DNA of 64,000 nucleotides from the NCBI GenBank assembly GCA_036362985.1, contig JAYGXS010000010.1, positions 12,685,499 to 12,749,498 on the forward strand. The letters run 5' to 3'. The notes beneath the pieces are model-generated. The model made no database searches and was not told where the DNA came from. It worked only from the letters and a program-made list of their open reading frames with translations. How positions within the stretch are numbered: position 1 is the stretch's first letter; every line of letters starts with the position of its first letter. Positions 32,546 to 43,172 of the stretch are shown one piece after another. The DNA is from Ligula intestinalis (lineage: Eukaryota > Platyhelminthes > Cestoda > Diphyllobothriidea > Diphyllobothriidae). The translations under genes were made by a program, and so were the position numbers.

Positions 32546-34745
32546 CTTCTTCTTCTGAACTCCTTCCTGGAACTCGCATATTCGACTTTATTAACAATGC
32601 TAGTTAAATCGGGCGAAATAACTACGATGGCTTATTTTTACGACCTGACATTCGTGCGGTTTGCAAACGATGCATTTGCTTCTTTTTCCAGCATTAATTG
32701 CATCAGGATTTTCGCATGCGTTGCTGAAGATCACCATCGACTGTTTTCGTCTCAACAAGAGAGCCTTTTAGATTTGTAATTTGCCCTCTGATTCTTGATG
32801 CTGGTTCGTGGATCATGCCGATCGGGAACGGTTTGAGGAATCCTATAGTCGCATTTGCGGCATTTTTTTTCCCTAGAAATCGGAAGCCAATACGTTTTGT
32901 GATAAACGTTACATTTTCACTACACCTTTGATAGCCCTAACAGCAACAGAAGGTTTGACGCAACCGGTGGTATTCGTTTATTAACGTTTTAGTCCAGTTA
33001 GGTAAGCTAAATATACAGTAGTTATTGAAGTATATTCAACTTACGCTGGAGGTATTAAACGTATATAAACCAAGCTAAAGGCAAAACTTATAAAATTAAA
33101 AGTAACAACAGAACTAGGGGCTAGAAGTATCTAACGTTGACGCCAAAGTTTACTGTTACCCTCTTTATTCATCTTGGTCGACCGCCAAGTGTGTGACGGT
33201 GAAGACAGCCAAATACTTTTTTATGGGCATCTTGCATCAGAAAGGGGAGGCCGACGATGTGATGTTGTCATTTGACGTGGTCTTACTAGTCTTTGTTTTC
33301 GCTGAGAGGGACGTTAGGTGAAGGAGGCAGAAACTCCTTTCAATAAGTGGGTCATTTGCAATTTATAACATACGACCTCGTGTATACTAAGATAAATTCA
33401 TTTTCTTTCAAGATGCTTATATTTTACTATCGCTGGAGTAATCTGAGGTTCAGATAGTTTGAAAAGTAAGCCTGAACTGACCATTTTAAGTGTTCGCATT
33501 CAAATGTCCATCTTTTTTGATTCTTGTCTATGCTTTTTCTTAATTTTCGCTCTAGGTACTTGTCAAAAGATATTTTACTGAAATAGTATGTACAATTCAA
33601 TGTTTATGTCACATATGTAAACTCATTTAAGCAAGAGAGACTAAATGCCGGGAAACTAGACGTCCAAAATGAAATTGCATATGCCTTAAATTAAATAAAG
33701 GCAAATGTGTGTTTATTGAAAAATCGCACCGCGTAGAACTATCACTGATTGATATCCGTTTATTAACTTTTTTCAAGTTAAACATTGGGATGTTTGACCG
33801 GGTCTTCATTTTGCCGAAATTATCTGCTTAAAATACAAAACGTCACATTATTCTGTAGAAAAAACCGTGAAGGCAATATGTTTGCAGTGTTTGACCCACT
33901 TCTTATGTTATTAATGCATACTGGATGGACTGTATGAATACTACGAAATTCACTACTCTCCTACCTGTTCTGTATGTGATCGACTTTCTTGCAATTTTTT
34001 TGCTCGAAATAAGTAGGGAAGATATCAGTCATCCAGAGTGACTAGTATTGCTTGCCAAATCAATGTCGTTAAGATACCTCGTGGATGCCCACGCATTGTC
34101 TAGTTTTACTAATTACATAGCAAACTGGAGAAATAACAGGCAGTGTATTGTGTGATAACAGTCACACACAACAATGCCAAAATGTACAAAAGATGGCTTT
34201 CTACTCAAGAAGAGGATATAACAAATGTACAAAACCTTCAAGTGCTCACGACCAACTGAAGTCCAATTAAATGCCTAAAACAACTGTTTAAGCTAATATT
34301 GCGCTGTTTAGCAATATCAGCGTTTTAGAGAGGCGGTAAGTTCTGCGAACAGGAATAACTGCTATTAGTTACTTAGCTTGAGTTTTAGCGATAACGAAAT
34401 TATATATGGGCAGACAACGGTGTTGTTTAATCTAAACAAGGTGGATGACTGAGAAGAAGACGACTCGGTCGTCGGGATAATACATCTATGCACCTGACCT
34501 TTCCAGACCTGCATGAATACTAAAATATTCAATGGCTGCTAATGTTCTGCCCGCTGGCGTCTACCTTTCGCATAAGCTGGCAGTATGTCATACGGGAAGC
34601 TTGGTAGGAACTGCTTATCTTTAGCAGATCTTCTTTGCACGGTTCATAAATGCTGACATATAGGAGTAAACTTAAAACACAGAAAAAGTTATAGCCCAGT
34701 TAGTGAGGCATCACCAGTTGTTCTAGCCCAGTATTTTGAACCTGA
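32546..34745. other. No recognisable gene
   Basis: Starts with ccttcctggaactcgcatat, similar to sequence after other PLE ends. The rest is AT-rich with nothing recognised. Confidence 0.4.
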
Positions 34746-35168
34746 CTAAGAAGCAGGAGAAGGCAAGAGAGCGGTCCTGATAGGCAGTGGCTTTATTTCA
34801 CCATACCCAAAGATTGTGGGACTGGCGGGACTGTCCGGTGCTGTTTGTTCTGCCAGTCCGTCGGAGTCCTTTAGCTTGTCCACTCCGATATATTTATATG
34901 GCTCCAGTCCTTCGAGAATAATCCTAGCGCGTGGCCTGCTTCCAGACATTCTGGAATAATCTTGACTACGCCTACTGCGACTGCTATTTGGGTCGTTGTC
35001 TGGCTTTCCTGTCTCACTGCGTATGCGCTGGTGTGGGCGTCTGGCATAAGGGCGTGATGAACGCCGAGCGGCCCTTTTTGCCGACTGCCGTGAATGCACG
35101 GACGCTCCCGCCTCCGTACCATCTTCAAACAGTGCATTTTCATTCAACTCTATCCAGTGTTTAAGCAC
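34746..35168 (-). CDS. Unrecognised 140-codon ORF
   Basis: The longest frame in the window not tied to an element I recognise. It opens with GTG, not ATG, and a stop ends it at 34746. The middle is rich in Arg, Ser and Pro (RAARRSSRPYARR, NSSRSRRSQ), and the C-terminal third is less biased (LEPYKYIGVDKLKDSDGL). The DNA is more GC-rich than the flanks, which lowers stop density and weakens the coding case; other frames are also open. It could be an exon, a basic retroelement tail or chance. Confidence 0.22.
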   Translation of the reverse strand: MLKHWIELNENALFEDGTEAGASVHSRQSAKRAARRSSRPYARRPHQRIRSETGKPDNDPNSSRSRRSQDYSRMSGSRPRARIILEGLEPYKYIGVDKLKDSDGLAEQTAPDSPASPTIFGYGEIKPLPIRTALLPSPAS

Positions 35169-35438
35169 ATCAAAGCAGAAATATTTTCAAATCTATTCAT
35201 TCTAACATTTAAAAATACCCAGGTTTCTTGAGTCTTAGTAAGCTTCATGCATTATGGAAATATTGGCCATGCCGATCTCAAATATGCACACGGACAGCCT
35301 GGGAGAGTTATCAGGACAACAAGAGACCGCAATACTCCGTAGCGTAGATTAACGCAAAAAACGCAAGATTTTTGACTCATAAACGTAACATAAACATCCT
35401 CTGCATGCAAAATCTACCTTTTGCGTAACAGGTTAGAC

Positions 35439-35684
35439 CAGGCATCGACAACCTTTTTAACTCAGATGGCCAAGGAAGCAAATATTTGGAAATATATTTC
35501 CGAAAGAGCCATATAGTATATTTTCAAATGATTTGACCTGATAAGTGTAGTGATCCAAGTACAACCCACAACTCAGACCCCTAAAAAGTAACCAAAATCA
35601 TAAAATGTGAGGTTTCTGAAAGAGCCATACGCTATCATCAAAAGAGCTATATACGGCTCGCGAGCCATGGTTTGCCAACCCCGG
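35439..35684. mobile_element. Short non-autonomous hAT-type element (MITE)
   Basis: The ends are imperfect inverted repeats: CAGGCATCGACAACC on the left, and on the right the complement CCGGGGTTGGCAAACC followed by ATGGCTCGCGAGCC. This is the hAT-type 'CAGGGGTCGGCAACC...GGCTCGCGAGCC' terminus. It is flanked by an 8-bp target duplication, ggttagac (35431-35438) and ggctagac (35685-35692), with one mismatch. At 246 bp it has no transposase and depends on a partner. Confidence 0.8.
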
Positions 35685-35692
35685 GGCTAGAC

Positions 35693-36214
35693 GGAGAAGC
35701 AAAATTTACAGCCAAAATAGATCTCCTCAATTGACGTCACCAAGCTCACTTAGATAAGTCACGTGATACAAAATGCACAGCATTAAGTCAGCATACTAAA
35801 GTAACGCGAAGAAGTGCCTATGCTATTTCGTCAGGTTATCGTCGCGTGAAAATGTTAGAGCGATATAAAAGGAGGAACTTTTGTAACAATCATTAACGAT
35901 AATTGCGATAATAATAAATACCATTAAACGTTGTAAACTGACAACAGCAATAAACTTAACAATATGCCAGGAACCGAAGCTCAGTCAATTATATAGATTT
36001 TCTTCCGAGCCTTAGGTTTTACCATTATCGAGGGTGAAAGGCTACCAATTCTCTATAATACTGTACAAGCTGTGAGAAAGCCCTCAGTACTCACAATTCA
36101 AGATCGTGTCCAGTGTTATTTGGAACAATGCAGAAGAGATGGCCGTAAATGACAAATCAAGTCATGCGGCGTTTTCTGCTGACACTTCAAATCAGCTCAG
36201 AAAAAGACAATTGA
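35693..36214. other. No recognisable gene
   Basis: AT-rich; nothing recognised. Confidence 0.45.
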
Positions 36215-36780
36215 GAAGAAGATGCAATCGCTGGGACGTTGAGAAGTCCGTCGCGATTTCTTAGATCAGAGACATTAGTGTAAACCTTAGCAGAAACGGT
36301 TGATTCATGCACAGAGCGTTGCACTATGACACTGCACACATACAACAATTAAATACTCCCCTATTGATGATAATGACCCGCCTGTGTGGCAATTGCTTGA
36401 TAACTGGTATGTGAGCCGTTAACTGCTAAACTTTCATCGTGCGTGGTGTAATTGGACGTAATAACTGCTCGGCCATCTGATTCGCCAGCGTCGTCGTTGC
36501 ATGACGTGTTGCCCTATGCGTTCCCCAGGTGGTGACTTGCATTGGCCAAATTGAGCCTCAGCACCCAATATGGCTTTGGCAGATCATTGTACTTGTTTAT
36601 AGACTGAGGGCTCCTAAACCACGATTCAAGTAATTCGCGGCTCCCACTATTGTGACCTCTCACGAGAATCTCGGCCTTATTTGCAAGTGTGGCCGGGGCT
36701 CATAAAATACGCCACAACTTGAGAATTGTCCTCATTTCTCCGCACTACTGTTCGGCAAAACGCGTCGTTTGCGGATTGTG
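36215..36780 (-). mobile_element. Penelope-like element A4, 3' part
   Basis: The minus strand matches A2 from the endonuclease C-terminus through the tail: tgaggctcaatttggccaat, the ggctcctaaaccacgattcaag block and the gccggggctcat block mirror A2 at 20480-20660. The end at about 36235-36285 has a decayed terminal motif (ccgtcgcgatttcttagatc). It is truncated at about 36780. Confidence 0.7.
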
Positions 36781-36864
36781 TTGCACATTATTCTAATACA
36801 ATGAACCAGTAACCATCAACCCATAAAGAAGGCGTGAAAGCAATCGCTGTGACAGACACAATAA

Positions 36865-37330
36865 TCGCATATCATAAAGGGTTCGTGAAGGATTCCGAAA
36901 ATTCGAGCGAATATATGTCCTTACCCAGTGATTGCAGCCACGTCTTCTCAATTATTTCGTAGGACTGGTGGACTGTAAAATTATCCTGACATGAAAAATC
37001 AATTTCAGCAATTCATCACCGTATCTGTACGACTACATTGGTAACGAAAGTAGGAGAGTTGAAAAGGATTTCTCATCAAAGCCAGCACTATTCTTGTAAG
37101 GAATTTTATCCTCGAAAAGTAAAAAACAATTTTCAATATTGCCAATAGAGGAGAAAATCCGAGGTCCAGGAAGCAGTTAAGAAGCAGAAGTGATCGCTGG
37201 AACGAGAGGTTTATTGGCCTGACCTTTCGGATTCCCTCGGGAATCATTAATCAAAGGTTATAGTAGAACAGTCTGAGACATGCACAGATTTTAAATATCC
37301 TGCTTCACCCCACATCGTCCTGCTCCCGTA
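36865..37330. repeat. Two facing PLE terminal motifs (family F-like)
   Basis: On the minus strand 37190-37265 reads TTTGATTAATGATTCCC, GA, GGGAATCCGAAAGGTCAGG then CCAATAAAC, a clean terminal motif with a 7-bp stem (stem halves at about 37230-37244) related to family F. On the plus strand 36865-36960 has a weaker version (AAGGGTTCGTGAAGGATTCC, GAAAATTCGAGCGAATA). Between them no coding part is recognisable. The right motif is solid, the left one is doubtful. Confidence 0.45.
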
Positions 37331-37855
37331 ACAGTTCTGTTTTGGTCTCACTACCGCCTATGCTCCATACTTGAACATACTTGAAACAAGACATTTTGGG
37401 GCCAGCGTTTCAGATAAACAGAAAAGCCGTCGTGCTATGCGTGGACAGCATCGAACGCTGCATGCAAGCTTTTGATATTGTTAAGCCCTTTCTATTAGCC
37501 ATATATCGAAAGCATACACATAAGGTACTTGCGACAGAGACTCAAATAAAGTATGCAGATAAATAATTAAGAACAGACCAATCAACGGTGTAAGACGCTT
37601 TTAGACGATCGCTTTGGTCAGTGGGGATATCCATTTACAGTTGTTTGTAGCAAACAAAATGCATTTAAGTTTTTATCAGTGAAGACTAATTCAAACTCGC
37701 TTTTCATCATGCAAAACGAAATCCATAGGGTAAACAATTTTCATATAAAGAAAGAAAATTCCACTAAGGCGTAAAAGTAGTAGCTAAGTGCTTGTATTAA
37801 ATTCTGGTTAACAATAGAGGATAAGGGCGATTGAAATAAATCGTAGTTGTAAAAA

Positions 37856-38158
37856 ATGGGCAGGGAAATCATAATACGGGTACCTTTTATATGTTTAGCT
37901 CCATTTTTATGTTTGATAAACGGTTGTCAGTCGTACGTTCCCATGCAAATCCGCCCCGATAAGGACGCTGACACGCAAGATCAACACAACACTGATGGCT
38001 ATGGAGAATCCAGGTGTACTATCGCCAATCGATCGACGCATGTCGAGAGCGTAAAAAACGGCCCTTGCTCGATTCTATGGTCCTTCCAAGATGCATCCAC
38101 AGTAAACACGGAAATTACAAGACACACAGAATTTCAAGGTGGATATAAACAAGCATGA
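37856..38158 (+). CDS. Candidate small secreted protein, 100 aa
   Basis: ATG start and 100 open codons. The N-terminus MGREIIIRVPFICLAPFLCL is a basic-then-hydrophobic leader that could be a signal peptide with cleavage after about residue 26. The remainder is polar and acidic to neutral with two Cys (TQDQHNTDGYGES). A possible donor (tccag/gtgtac) lies at about 38014. No family is recognised and nothing supports a promoter; it may be chance. Confidence 0.25.
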   Translation: MGREIIIRVPFICLAPFLCLINGCQSYVPMQIRPDKDADTQDQHNTDGYGESRCTIANRSTHVESVKNGPCSILWSFQDASTVNTEITRHTEFQGGYKQA

Positions 38159-38939
38159 TAATATACACTTCTTAGATAACTGAAATCAGAAATGAATCAA
38201 AGTCAGCCCTGCCATGCTAGTAGCTATTAACTCAATGACACGAGATAGAGCAACGATTACTCCCTATGTAGATTAGCAATAATTGTTTTCATCTGAATGT
38301 CGCGGTCATCCCGTGTGAGGGTTAAACGTGATATTGGTGCCACTCAGTAACCTACAAATATTTTACCAAGTGCATTAACCCGCAGTAGAGTGCCATGACT
38401 TTCACCTAACATGGGTTCCTATTTATATTGCTTTCAGAGAAAATATTTTTTTGTATGAATTATGTATTTTATATAATCGGATCCATTAGACGACATTTCA
38501 ACTGGTTCAGGGGCAAAACAACTCAATTTTTAGCATTTGACACCATGTCTGCCTAGACTCCTAGTTTTCATTGATTATTTAAAAATAAGTGAGTAATAAA
38601 TTATATCAGTACTCGCATAAGTACTGCGAACGCTTAACCTTTCGAAGAACCAAACGGAAAATGGATGGATTGTTTCTGGATGATAACATGCTCTCAGCAA
38701 TGCATACCCACGACCTTGTTGGCAGAGCCTAAGATGCCAACTAGCACAGACTAGCATTCCTGGTAAATCGACCTCACACATAAGATAAGGTTTTTTCAAA
38801 AGCTTGAAGGCCAACGTGCCAAATCTCCTGAACCTACGTGGCAGTTTGTCGTGCTTCTATGAAAAATTTGAGTTGAGCCAATGGTCAGCGAAAGCTTTCT
38901 TGCAGAAATCACAAAGGCCACTTAGACAAAAGCCCTGGG
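38159..38939. other. No recognisable gene
   Basis: Nothing recognised before the assembly gap. Confidence 0.4.
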
Positions 38940-39039
38940 NNNNNNNNNNNNNNNNNNNNNNNNNNNNNNNNNNNNNNNNNNNNNNNNNNNNNNNNNNNNN
39001 NNNNNNNNNNNNNNNNNNNNNNNNNNNNNNNNNNNNNNN
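38940..39039. other. Assembly gap, 100 N
   Basis: Exactly 100 N, the usual placeholder for a gap of unknown size. It lies just before a family B-like PLE fragment, so collapsed repeat copies are a likely cause. Confidence 0.98.
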
Positions 39040-39045
39040 TCTAAT

Positions 39046-39420
39046 TTTTCCAAAGGCCTACGCCAACGGATGCTTGCAACAGCCGAAGCAGTAGCTATAA
39101 GGCTAGCAAATCCAGTGCTGTGTTGTCAGAAGACTCTGACACAAGCTCTGTCACTTCCATGGCCTAATCCGACACCAGGTGGCGATAGGATTTCGCCCCT
39201 TCCAACAACTGACAATCCCTCAACCAACACGCTGACATGGCCTACATGCGCAAACTAACATAGTCCGCGTTGGCCAATCAGCGCCCGTGTTAGATAGTTA
39301 TTGATTTTTCTACCTTTTTAAACTTTTATTGTTATTTACAGCGTTAATTTTCCTTGCAAATGTTTGGTCTGATGAAGAGTTGCTGTAAACAATTGTTGGC
39401 CGTAAACTGACTTCGAATAT
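39046..39420 (+). mobile_element. Family B-like PLE 3' end
   Basis: RMLATAEAVAIRLANPVLCC, then LSLPWPNPT, matches the family B C-terminus (RILATAEAVAVRLTNPILCG, LRLPWPK). After a tail the terminal motif begins with an exact CTGATGA (39369-39375), then AGAGTTGCTGTAAACAATT and GGCCGTAAAC. The 5' part is lost in or beyond the gap. Confidence 0.7.
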
Positions 39421-40484
39421 TAACCATTGGAATCTTAGGTATTTTTTTCGTAATAACATTATGTGAATTTTCTGAAAAGCCATTTACTTATACGCAGTAG
39501 CAAGAGAAAACCATGCGCAGGTTATTACCTCTAAAGCATGGCAAACCTTACAGTAAGACGTGATTATGCAGTTCTCAGGAATGGTTTATACATATTTTTG
39601 CATGCAAAATAAAGACCGCTCTTTCTTGAGCATTTTGCTTGCTCCTTTGAATCGAAGATTCTCAACTGCCGCATCTTTTGATCAATTCTGGTGTGTTTAA
39701 TTCCTGGCACACTCAGACATGCTGTATTGCATTGGAAGAAATACATTTGTAGGCGACATATTAACGGCAATTGGTCGCTACATATAACAAATAACGAATA
39801 AGTAGCAAATGGCAGATTGGCTTTGCACAGAAAATCAATACATACCAAGAGTGTTTTATGCACTGCGCATTGAATAAACAAAGCGAAAGATTTGGGTGCA
39901 AACAGTTTAGACCTTGCGCGCCCTATAAGCGGAATACATAAGGTGAGTGAAACTCCGCCTATTTTAGCAACTGGTCATCACGTGGATCCTCAAAGTGCTA
40001 AACTAAATATATTCAATCAAATTTCGTTTGTTTAATGATTCCCTTTACTGCTATATTGTTTTTTTGATTTACCATTTTTATTCATAGTTATCGGTGCAGT
40101 GAACATAACACACACTGTTAATATATTATCCTTCAGTGAAACGTCGGTCAGCCGTGATAGTTGTTTCGTTATCTAGGTTACAGAGATACGGGCTGCAATA
40201 AATAAGCTGCCATGAAATATGTTACTATTCCGGAGTATAACAAATTGTAATTGTTTGCTACTCTACTTCTACTCTGTATCTGTAGATAACCTGAAACACT
40301 GACCCACATAAAAGAAGATAATAAAATCAATTAAATCGACCGTTGACATGTAATTGCAAAGAATATTTATAATTTAGTGACAAGGTTTCTCGCAGAACAT
40401 TAAAGGCTGGGTCTAATGGCCGCTATTTGAAGGTAACCGGAGATGGAGCCCTTGCAGGCGTCACAGATCGAGACACCACGCTCT
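39421..40484. other. No recognisable gene
   Basis: AT-rich. A gaaacgtcggtcagccg string at about 40138 recalls PLE ends but lacks the rest of the motif. Confidence 0.4.
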
Positions 40485-41055
40485 CACAAATATCTTAAAT
40501 CATCTGCTCGAATTGAGCCGTTCTTAGAGAAAACGCAGCATGTAAGACTGTGTTCACAAGCTTGCTGTCGTGATAAGTGCAAAGTTATTTTTAAGCAGAC
40601 AGGGTAATTCCTGCCTACGCATGATTTGCGAGGCGTCACGGGATTCGGGCAGTAAACCACGACATCCATAATTAATTTAATCGTATGGACTGCATACGTG
40701 TCCTACAAATGTTCGCAAGTATCATGATCTGCTTATTGCCAAGACCATAAAGTCCGAAATATTTCCTCGGAATTCTATCATGCAAATGTTCTGAAGAACC
40801 CTTCCTTTTTTACTCCGAATCCAGAAGCACCAATGTGCACTTTATGGCCCCTACAACCAGCGCTGTTGTATCAGCTGACTGCTAAGGTATAGCCTACATA
40901 TTCTCGAATGCAAAAAAGAGACAGTTATCTCTCCAGCTCTTCGCTTTGAATTCTTAAATGTAGACTTTGACCTCCACCTCTCTTTGAGCGATTCCTGCGT
41001 GTCGCGCTCAGACATACTGCACTTACAGTGCGAGCATGCCAGGCCGACAACACTA
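40485..41055 (+). repeat. Tandem duplication, unit 1 (uninterrupted)
   Basis: Matches 41060-41238 followed by 43290-43720: shared strings include tcgaattgagc, cttgctgtcgt, taagtgcaaagt, attcctgcctac, catacgt and cgcgctcagac. It keeps the site where the family B PLE entered unit 2, reading gacatccataatt at about 40666-40678. Confidence 0.75.
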
Positions 41056-41059
41056 TTAT

Positions 41060-41238
41060 CTTAAAACAACTACTCGAATTGAGCAGTCCTTAGAGAAGAT
41101 GCAGTAGATAATACTGTGTTCATTGGCTTGCTGTCGTAATAAGTGCAAAGTAGTGGTTAGCAGACGGGTATATTCCTGCCTACACTAGATTTGCAGGATG
41201 TCACGGGACATGGGCAGCAAACCACGACAACCATAATT
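41060..41238 (+). repeat. Tandem duplication, unit 2, left part
   Basis: Second copy, cut at the PLE insertion. It ends with gacaaccataatt (41226-41238), the left target-site duplication. Confidence 0.75.
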
Positions 41239-41270
41239 TCAGCAATGATACCCATGTAAGCATTAAGGAA

Positions 41271-41386
41271 GTCAAGTTAAGCGAACTAACGTTTTCGATT
41301 AATTCATCATCAGGCAATACAGTAATATAAGGGAGGGTAGAGTAAACAAAAGTTTTATGCAAACCAAGCAGTAGTAACAAGGGGGA
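41271..41386 (-). repeat. Inverted terminal arm, left (B1)
   Basis: On the minus strand: cccccttgttactactg, then CTGATGA (41307-41313), GAATTAATCGAAAACG and cttaacttgac. Pairs with 43173-43290. Confidence 0.85.
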
Positions 41387-41504
41387 GAGAGAGGGGGAGA
41401 GGTGCAAAAGGATCAAGGGGGGTCCAAGGGGATCAGATTCTAGTCTTAATTGGGGACAGAGAAATGGGGGTGGGGGGAGAGGGGAAGGGGATGGAGTCAG
41501 ACAA

Positions 41505-42233
41505 TTAGTTAATGTCATCCAGTGGTCCTCGTCTCGGGTTTTGTTGGGTTGTGTGAGGACGCAAGGTGTCCACGTCTTGAGACTGTGTTGGTGGCCTTTG
41601 GATTCTTGATGCCGCTGTCTCATCATTGTTTCGCGGCGTAGTAAGAGGCGTGAGGGCAGATTTTGAAAAGACTTTTGGCCACGGGAGCCTTAGGGCCGCT
41701 ACAAATGCTTTCTGCCCACATAAAATTGGGTTTGTGAGGCGAACGGCGACTGCTTCTGCCGTCGCAAGTATCCGCTGACACAGGAACTTAGAGTGTTTAG
41801 CCGGAACTTTGTAGACTACTGTGAATGCTTGGTTGACGTCTACCCGATGACCGATGTCTACCAAGTGAGCCAGAATTGCGCTTGATATCGACTTAGTTTC
41901 GCCTATGTTTAGCCACTTAGGGTGATGCTCTCGCATGCGCTTGGATCGACGTCTAATCGTTCGACCAATGTAACTTGCCCCCCAGGAGCATGTAAAGTTG
42001 TAGCTACACATTGATGTGGTCTAGAACGGCAGTCGATCCTTGCCTTCAAGGTGAAGAAGTGGAGTGCTTGAGAACAATAATCTTAACTTTTCTGCTGGAT
42101 ACGTACGCGCGATTGCAGCGTTCAGACGAAGCTGTAGAAGTTCGCTTGTTGGATCACCTTGAAGAGACAGTGTAAGAAATACGGTTTTCTTCTCAGCCGT
42201 CGGTACCTCCGGTCTTGGTGGACGTTCCTCCAT
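41505..42233 (-). pseudogene. PLE linker and GIY-YIG endonuclease (B1)
   Basis: Frame 42021-42233 (LRLNAAIARTYPAEKLRLLF, then HLEGKDRLPF) is the RT-endonuclease linker. A single TAG separates it from 41505-42011, which starts CSYNFTCSWGASYIGRTIRR. There the GASYIGRT core and its arginine are intact, followed by MREHHPKWL, SSAILAHLVDIGHRVD, FTVVYKV and the C-terminal RILATAEAVAVRL. The second Cys of the usual C-x-C before GAS is Trp (CSWG). Apart from the stop the endonuclease is nearly complete. Confidence 0.85.
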
Positions 42234-42249
42234 AAACTTATCGATGAAC

Positions 42250-42558
42250 CTATCGGGGAACCCATTTTCTTGTAAGGTATTTTTTAAGCAGTGCGAGTTC
42301 GTCCTCCAGTGTCTCTGGAGAACATATTCTCCTAGCTCGGTTCGTGAGGCAGCGGACTAGGCCTCGTTTCTGACTGAGTGGCACAAAACTGTAGAGGTTA
42401 GTGTGTTGCCCTGTCCAGGTCTTCTTACGAAATACACTTCGAATTATTGATCCATCAGATCTTCTACTAAGGAGGACGTCCGGAAAGGGGAGGCACTGTC
42501 TGTCCTCTTTTTTCAACGTGAAGGTTAATGCTGAGTGCACCTGATTCACTTTAGACAA
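42250..42558 (-). pseudogene. PLE RT thumb and C-terminus (B1)
   Basis: Reads SKVNQVHSALTFTLKKED, LPFPDVLLSRRSDGSI and SVFRKKTWTGQHTNLYSF: the stretch after the catalytic box with the PLE 'FLDVLV.R..G.....V(Y/F)RK.T.T' motif. At its end the frame shifts in an A-run (about 42280); the continuation in the other frame (ENGFPDRFIDKFMEERPP) joins the linker at 42233. Confidence 0.8.
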
Positions 42559-42571
42559 GAATGTGTCAAGC

Positions 42572-43117
42572 TCAAGTCTTCCGTCTGCTATTATTTATAT
42601 ATATATATATATCATCCACATAGCGAGCATAGGCTGGAAGGTCTTTTATCATAGGAGAAAGTTTGCTGCTCTCCATTTTGCCCATGAAAGTATCGGCTAA
42701 AAGAGGTCCAAGCGGTGGTCCCATCGCTACCCCATCGATTTGGCGGTAAAATTGGCCATTAAAGCTGAATTGCACGTTTAAAGTGCAGCTTAAGAGTAAT
42801 TGCTTCATGTCTCCGATCGGCATGCCGATTGGGAACTCTTTGTTAACAATCTCGTCACACAAAAATTCTATGGTTTCTGTGAGGGGAATGTTGGTGAACA
42901 GTGACGCAACCTCTAGGGATAATATCGTTTTACCGTTGATATTAGTTTTGCTTATGGATTCGACGAATTCAAGCGTGTCCCGTAGGCTATGCGGTGCTAA
43001 TTGGTGCCGAGTCGGTTTCAACTTTTCTGCCAGCCACTTTGCTATCGCATGATATGGTGAGTTGCACATATCCATTATTGGCCGTATTGGAACGTCTGGT
43101 TTGTGAATCTTTGGCAA
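42572..43117 (-). pseudogene. PLE reverse transcriptase fingers and palm (B1)
   Basis: A 181-codon frame, preceded without a stop by ALPRLYGL. It contains the fingers box PKIHKPDVPIRPIMD, the first catalytic motif (SLEVASLFTNIPL, where Glu stands in place of the usual Asp), QIDGVAMGPPLGPLLADTFM and the catalytic RYVDDIYIY. The frame then fails because an AT microsatellite (42596-42612) lies inside the codons after YVDD. This RT carries a substituted first Asp and a frameshift, so it is not expected to be active. Confidence 0.85.
42596..42612. repeat. AT microsatellite within the RT active-site loop
   Basis: An uninterrupted (AT)n of about 17 bases directly after the YVDDIYI codons on the minus strand, shifting the frame into SRRKT. 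Confidence 0.9.
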
Positions 43118-43172
43118 GCCATAAAGCCTTGGGAGAGCTGTGCCTGTGGGTTTTAGCGCTTCTAACTCTTGT

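Noticed and set aside
40130..40165. gaaacgtcggtcagccg as another PLE end
   Set aside because: Lacks the CTGATGA box, hairpin and AATAAA.
41201..41626. 141-codon minus ORF rich in Pro, Leu and Ser
   Set aside because: It overlaps the element's endonuclease C-terminus and terminal arm in another frame; the Pro/Leu runs come from a purine-rich tail.
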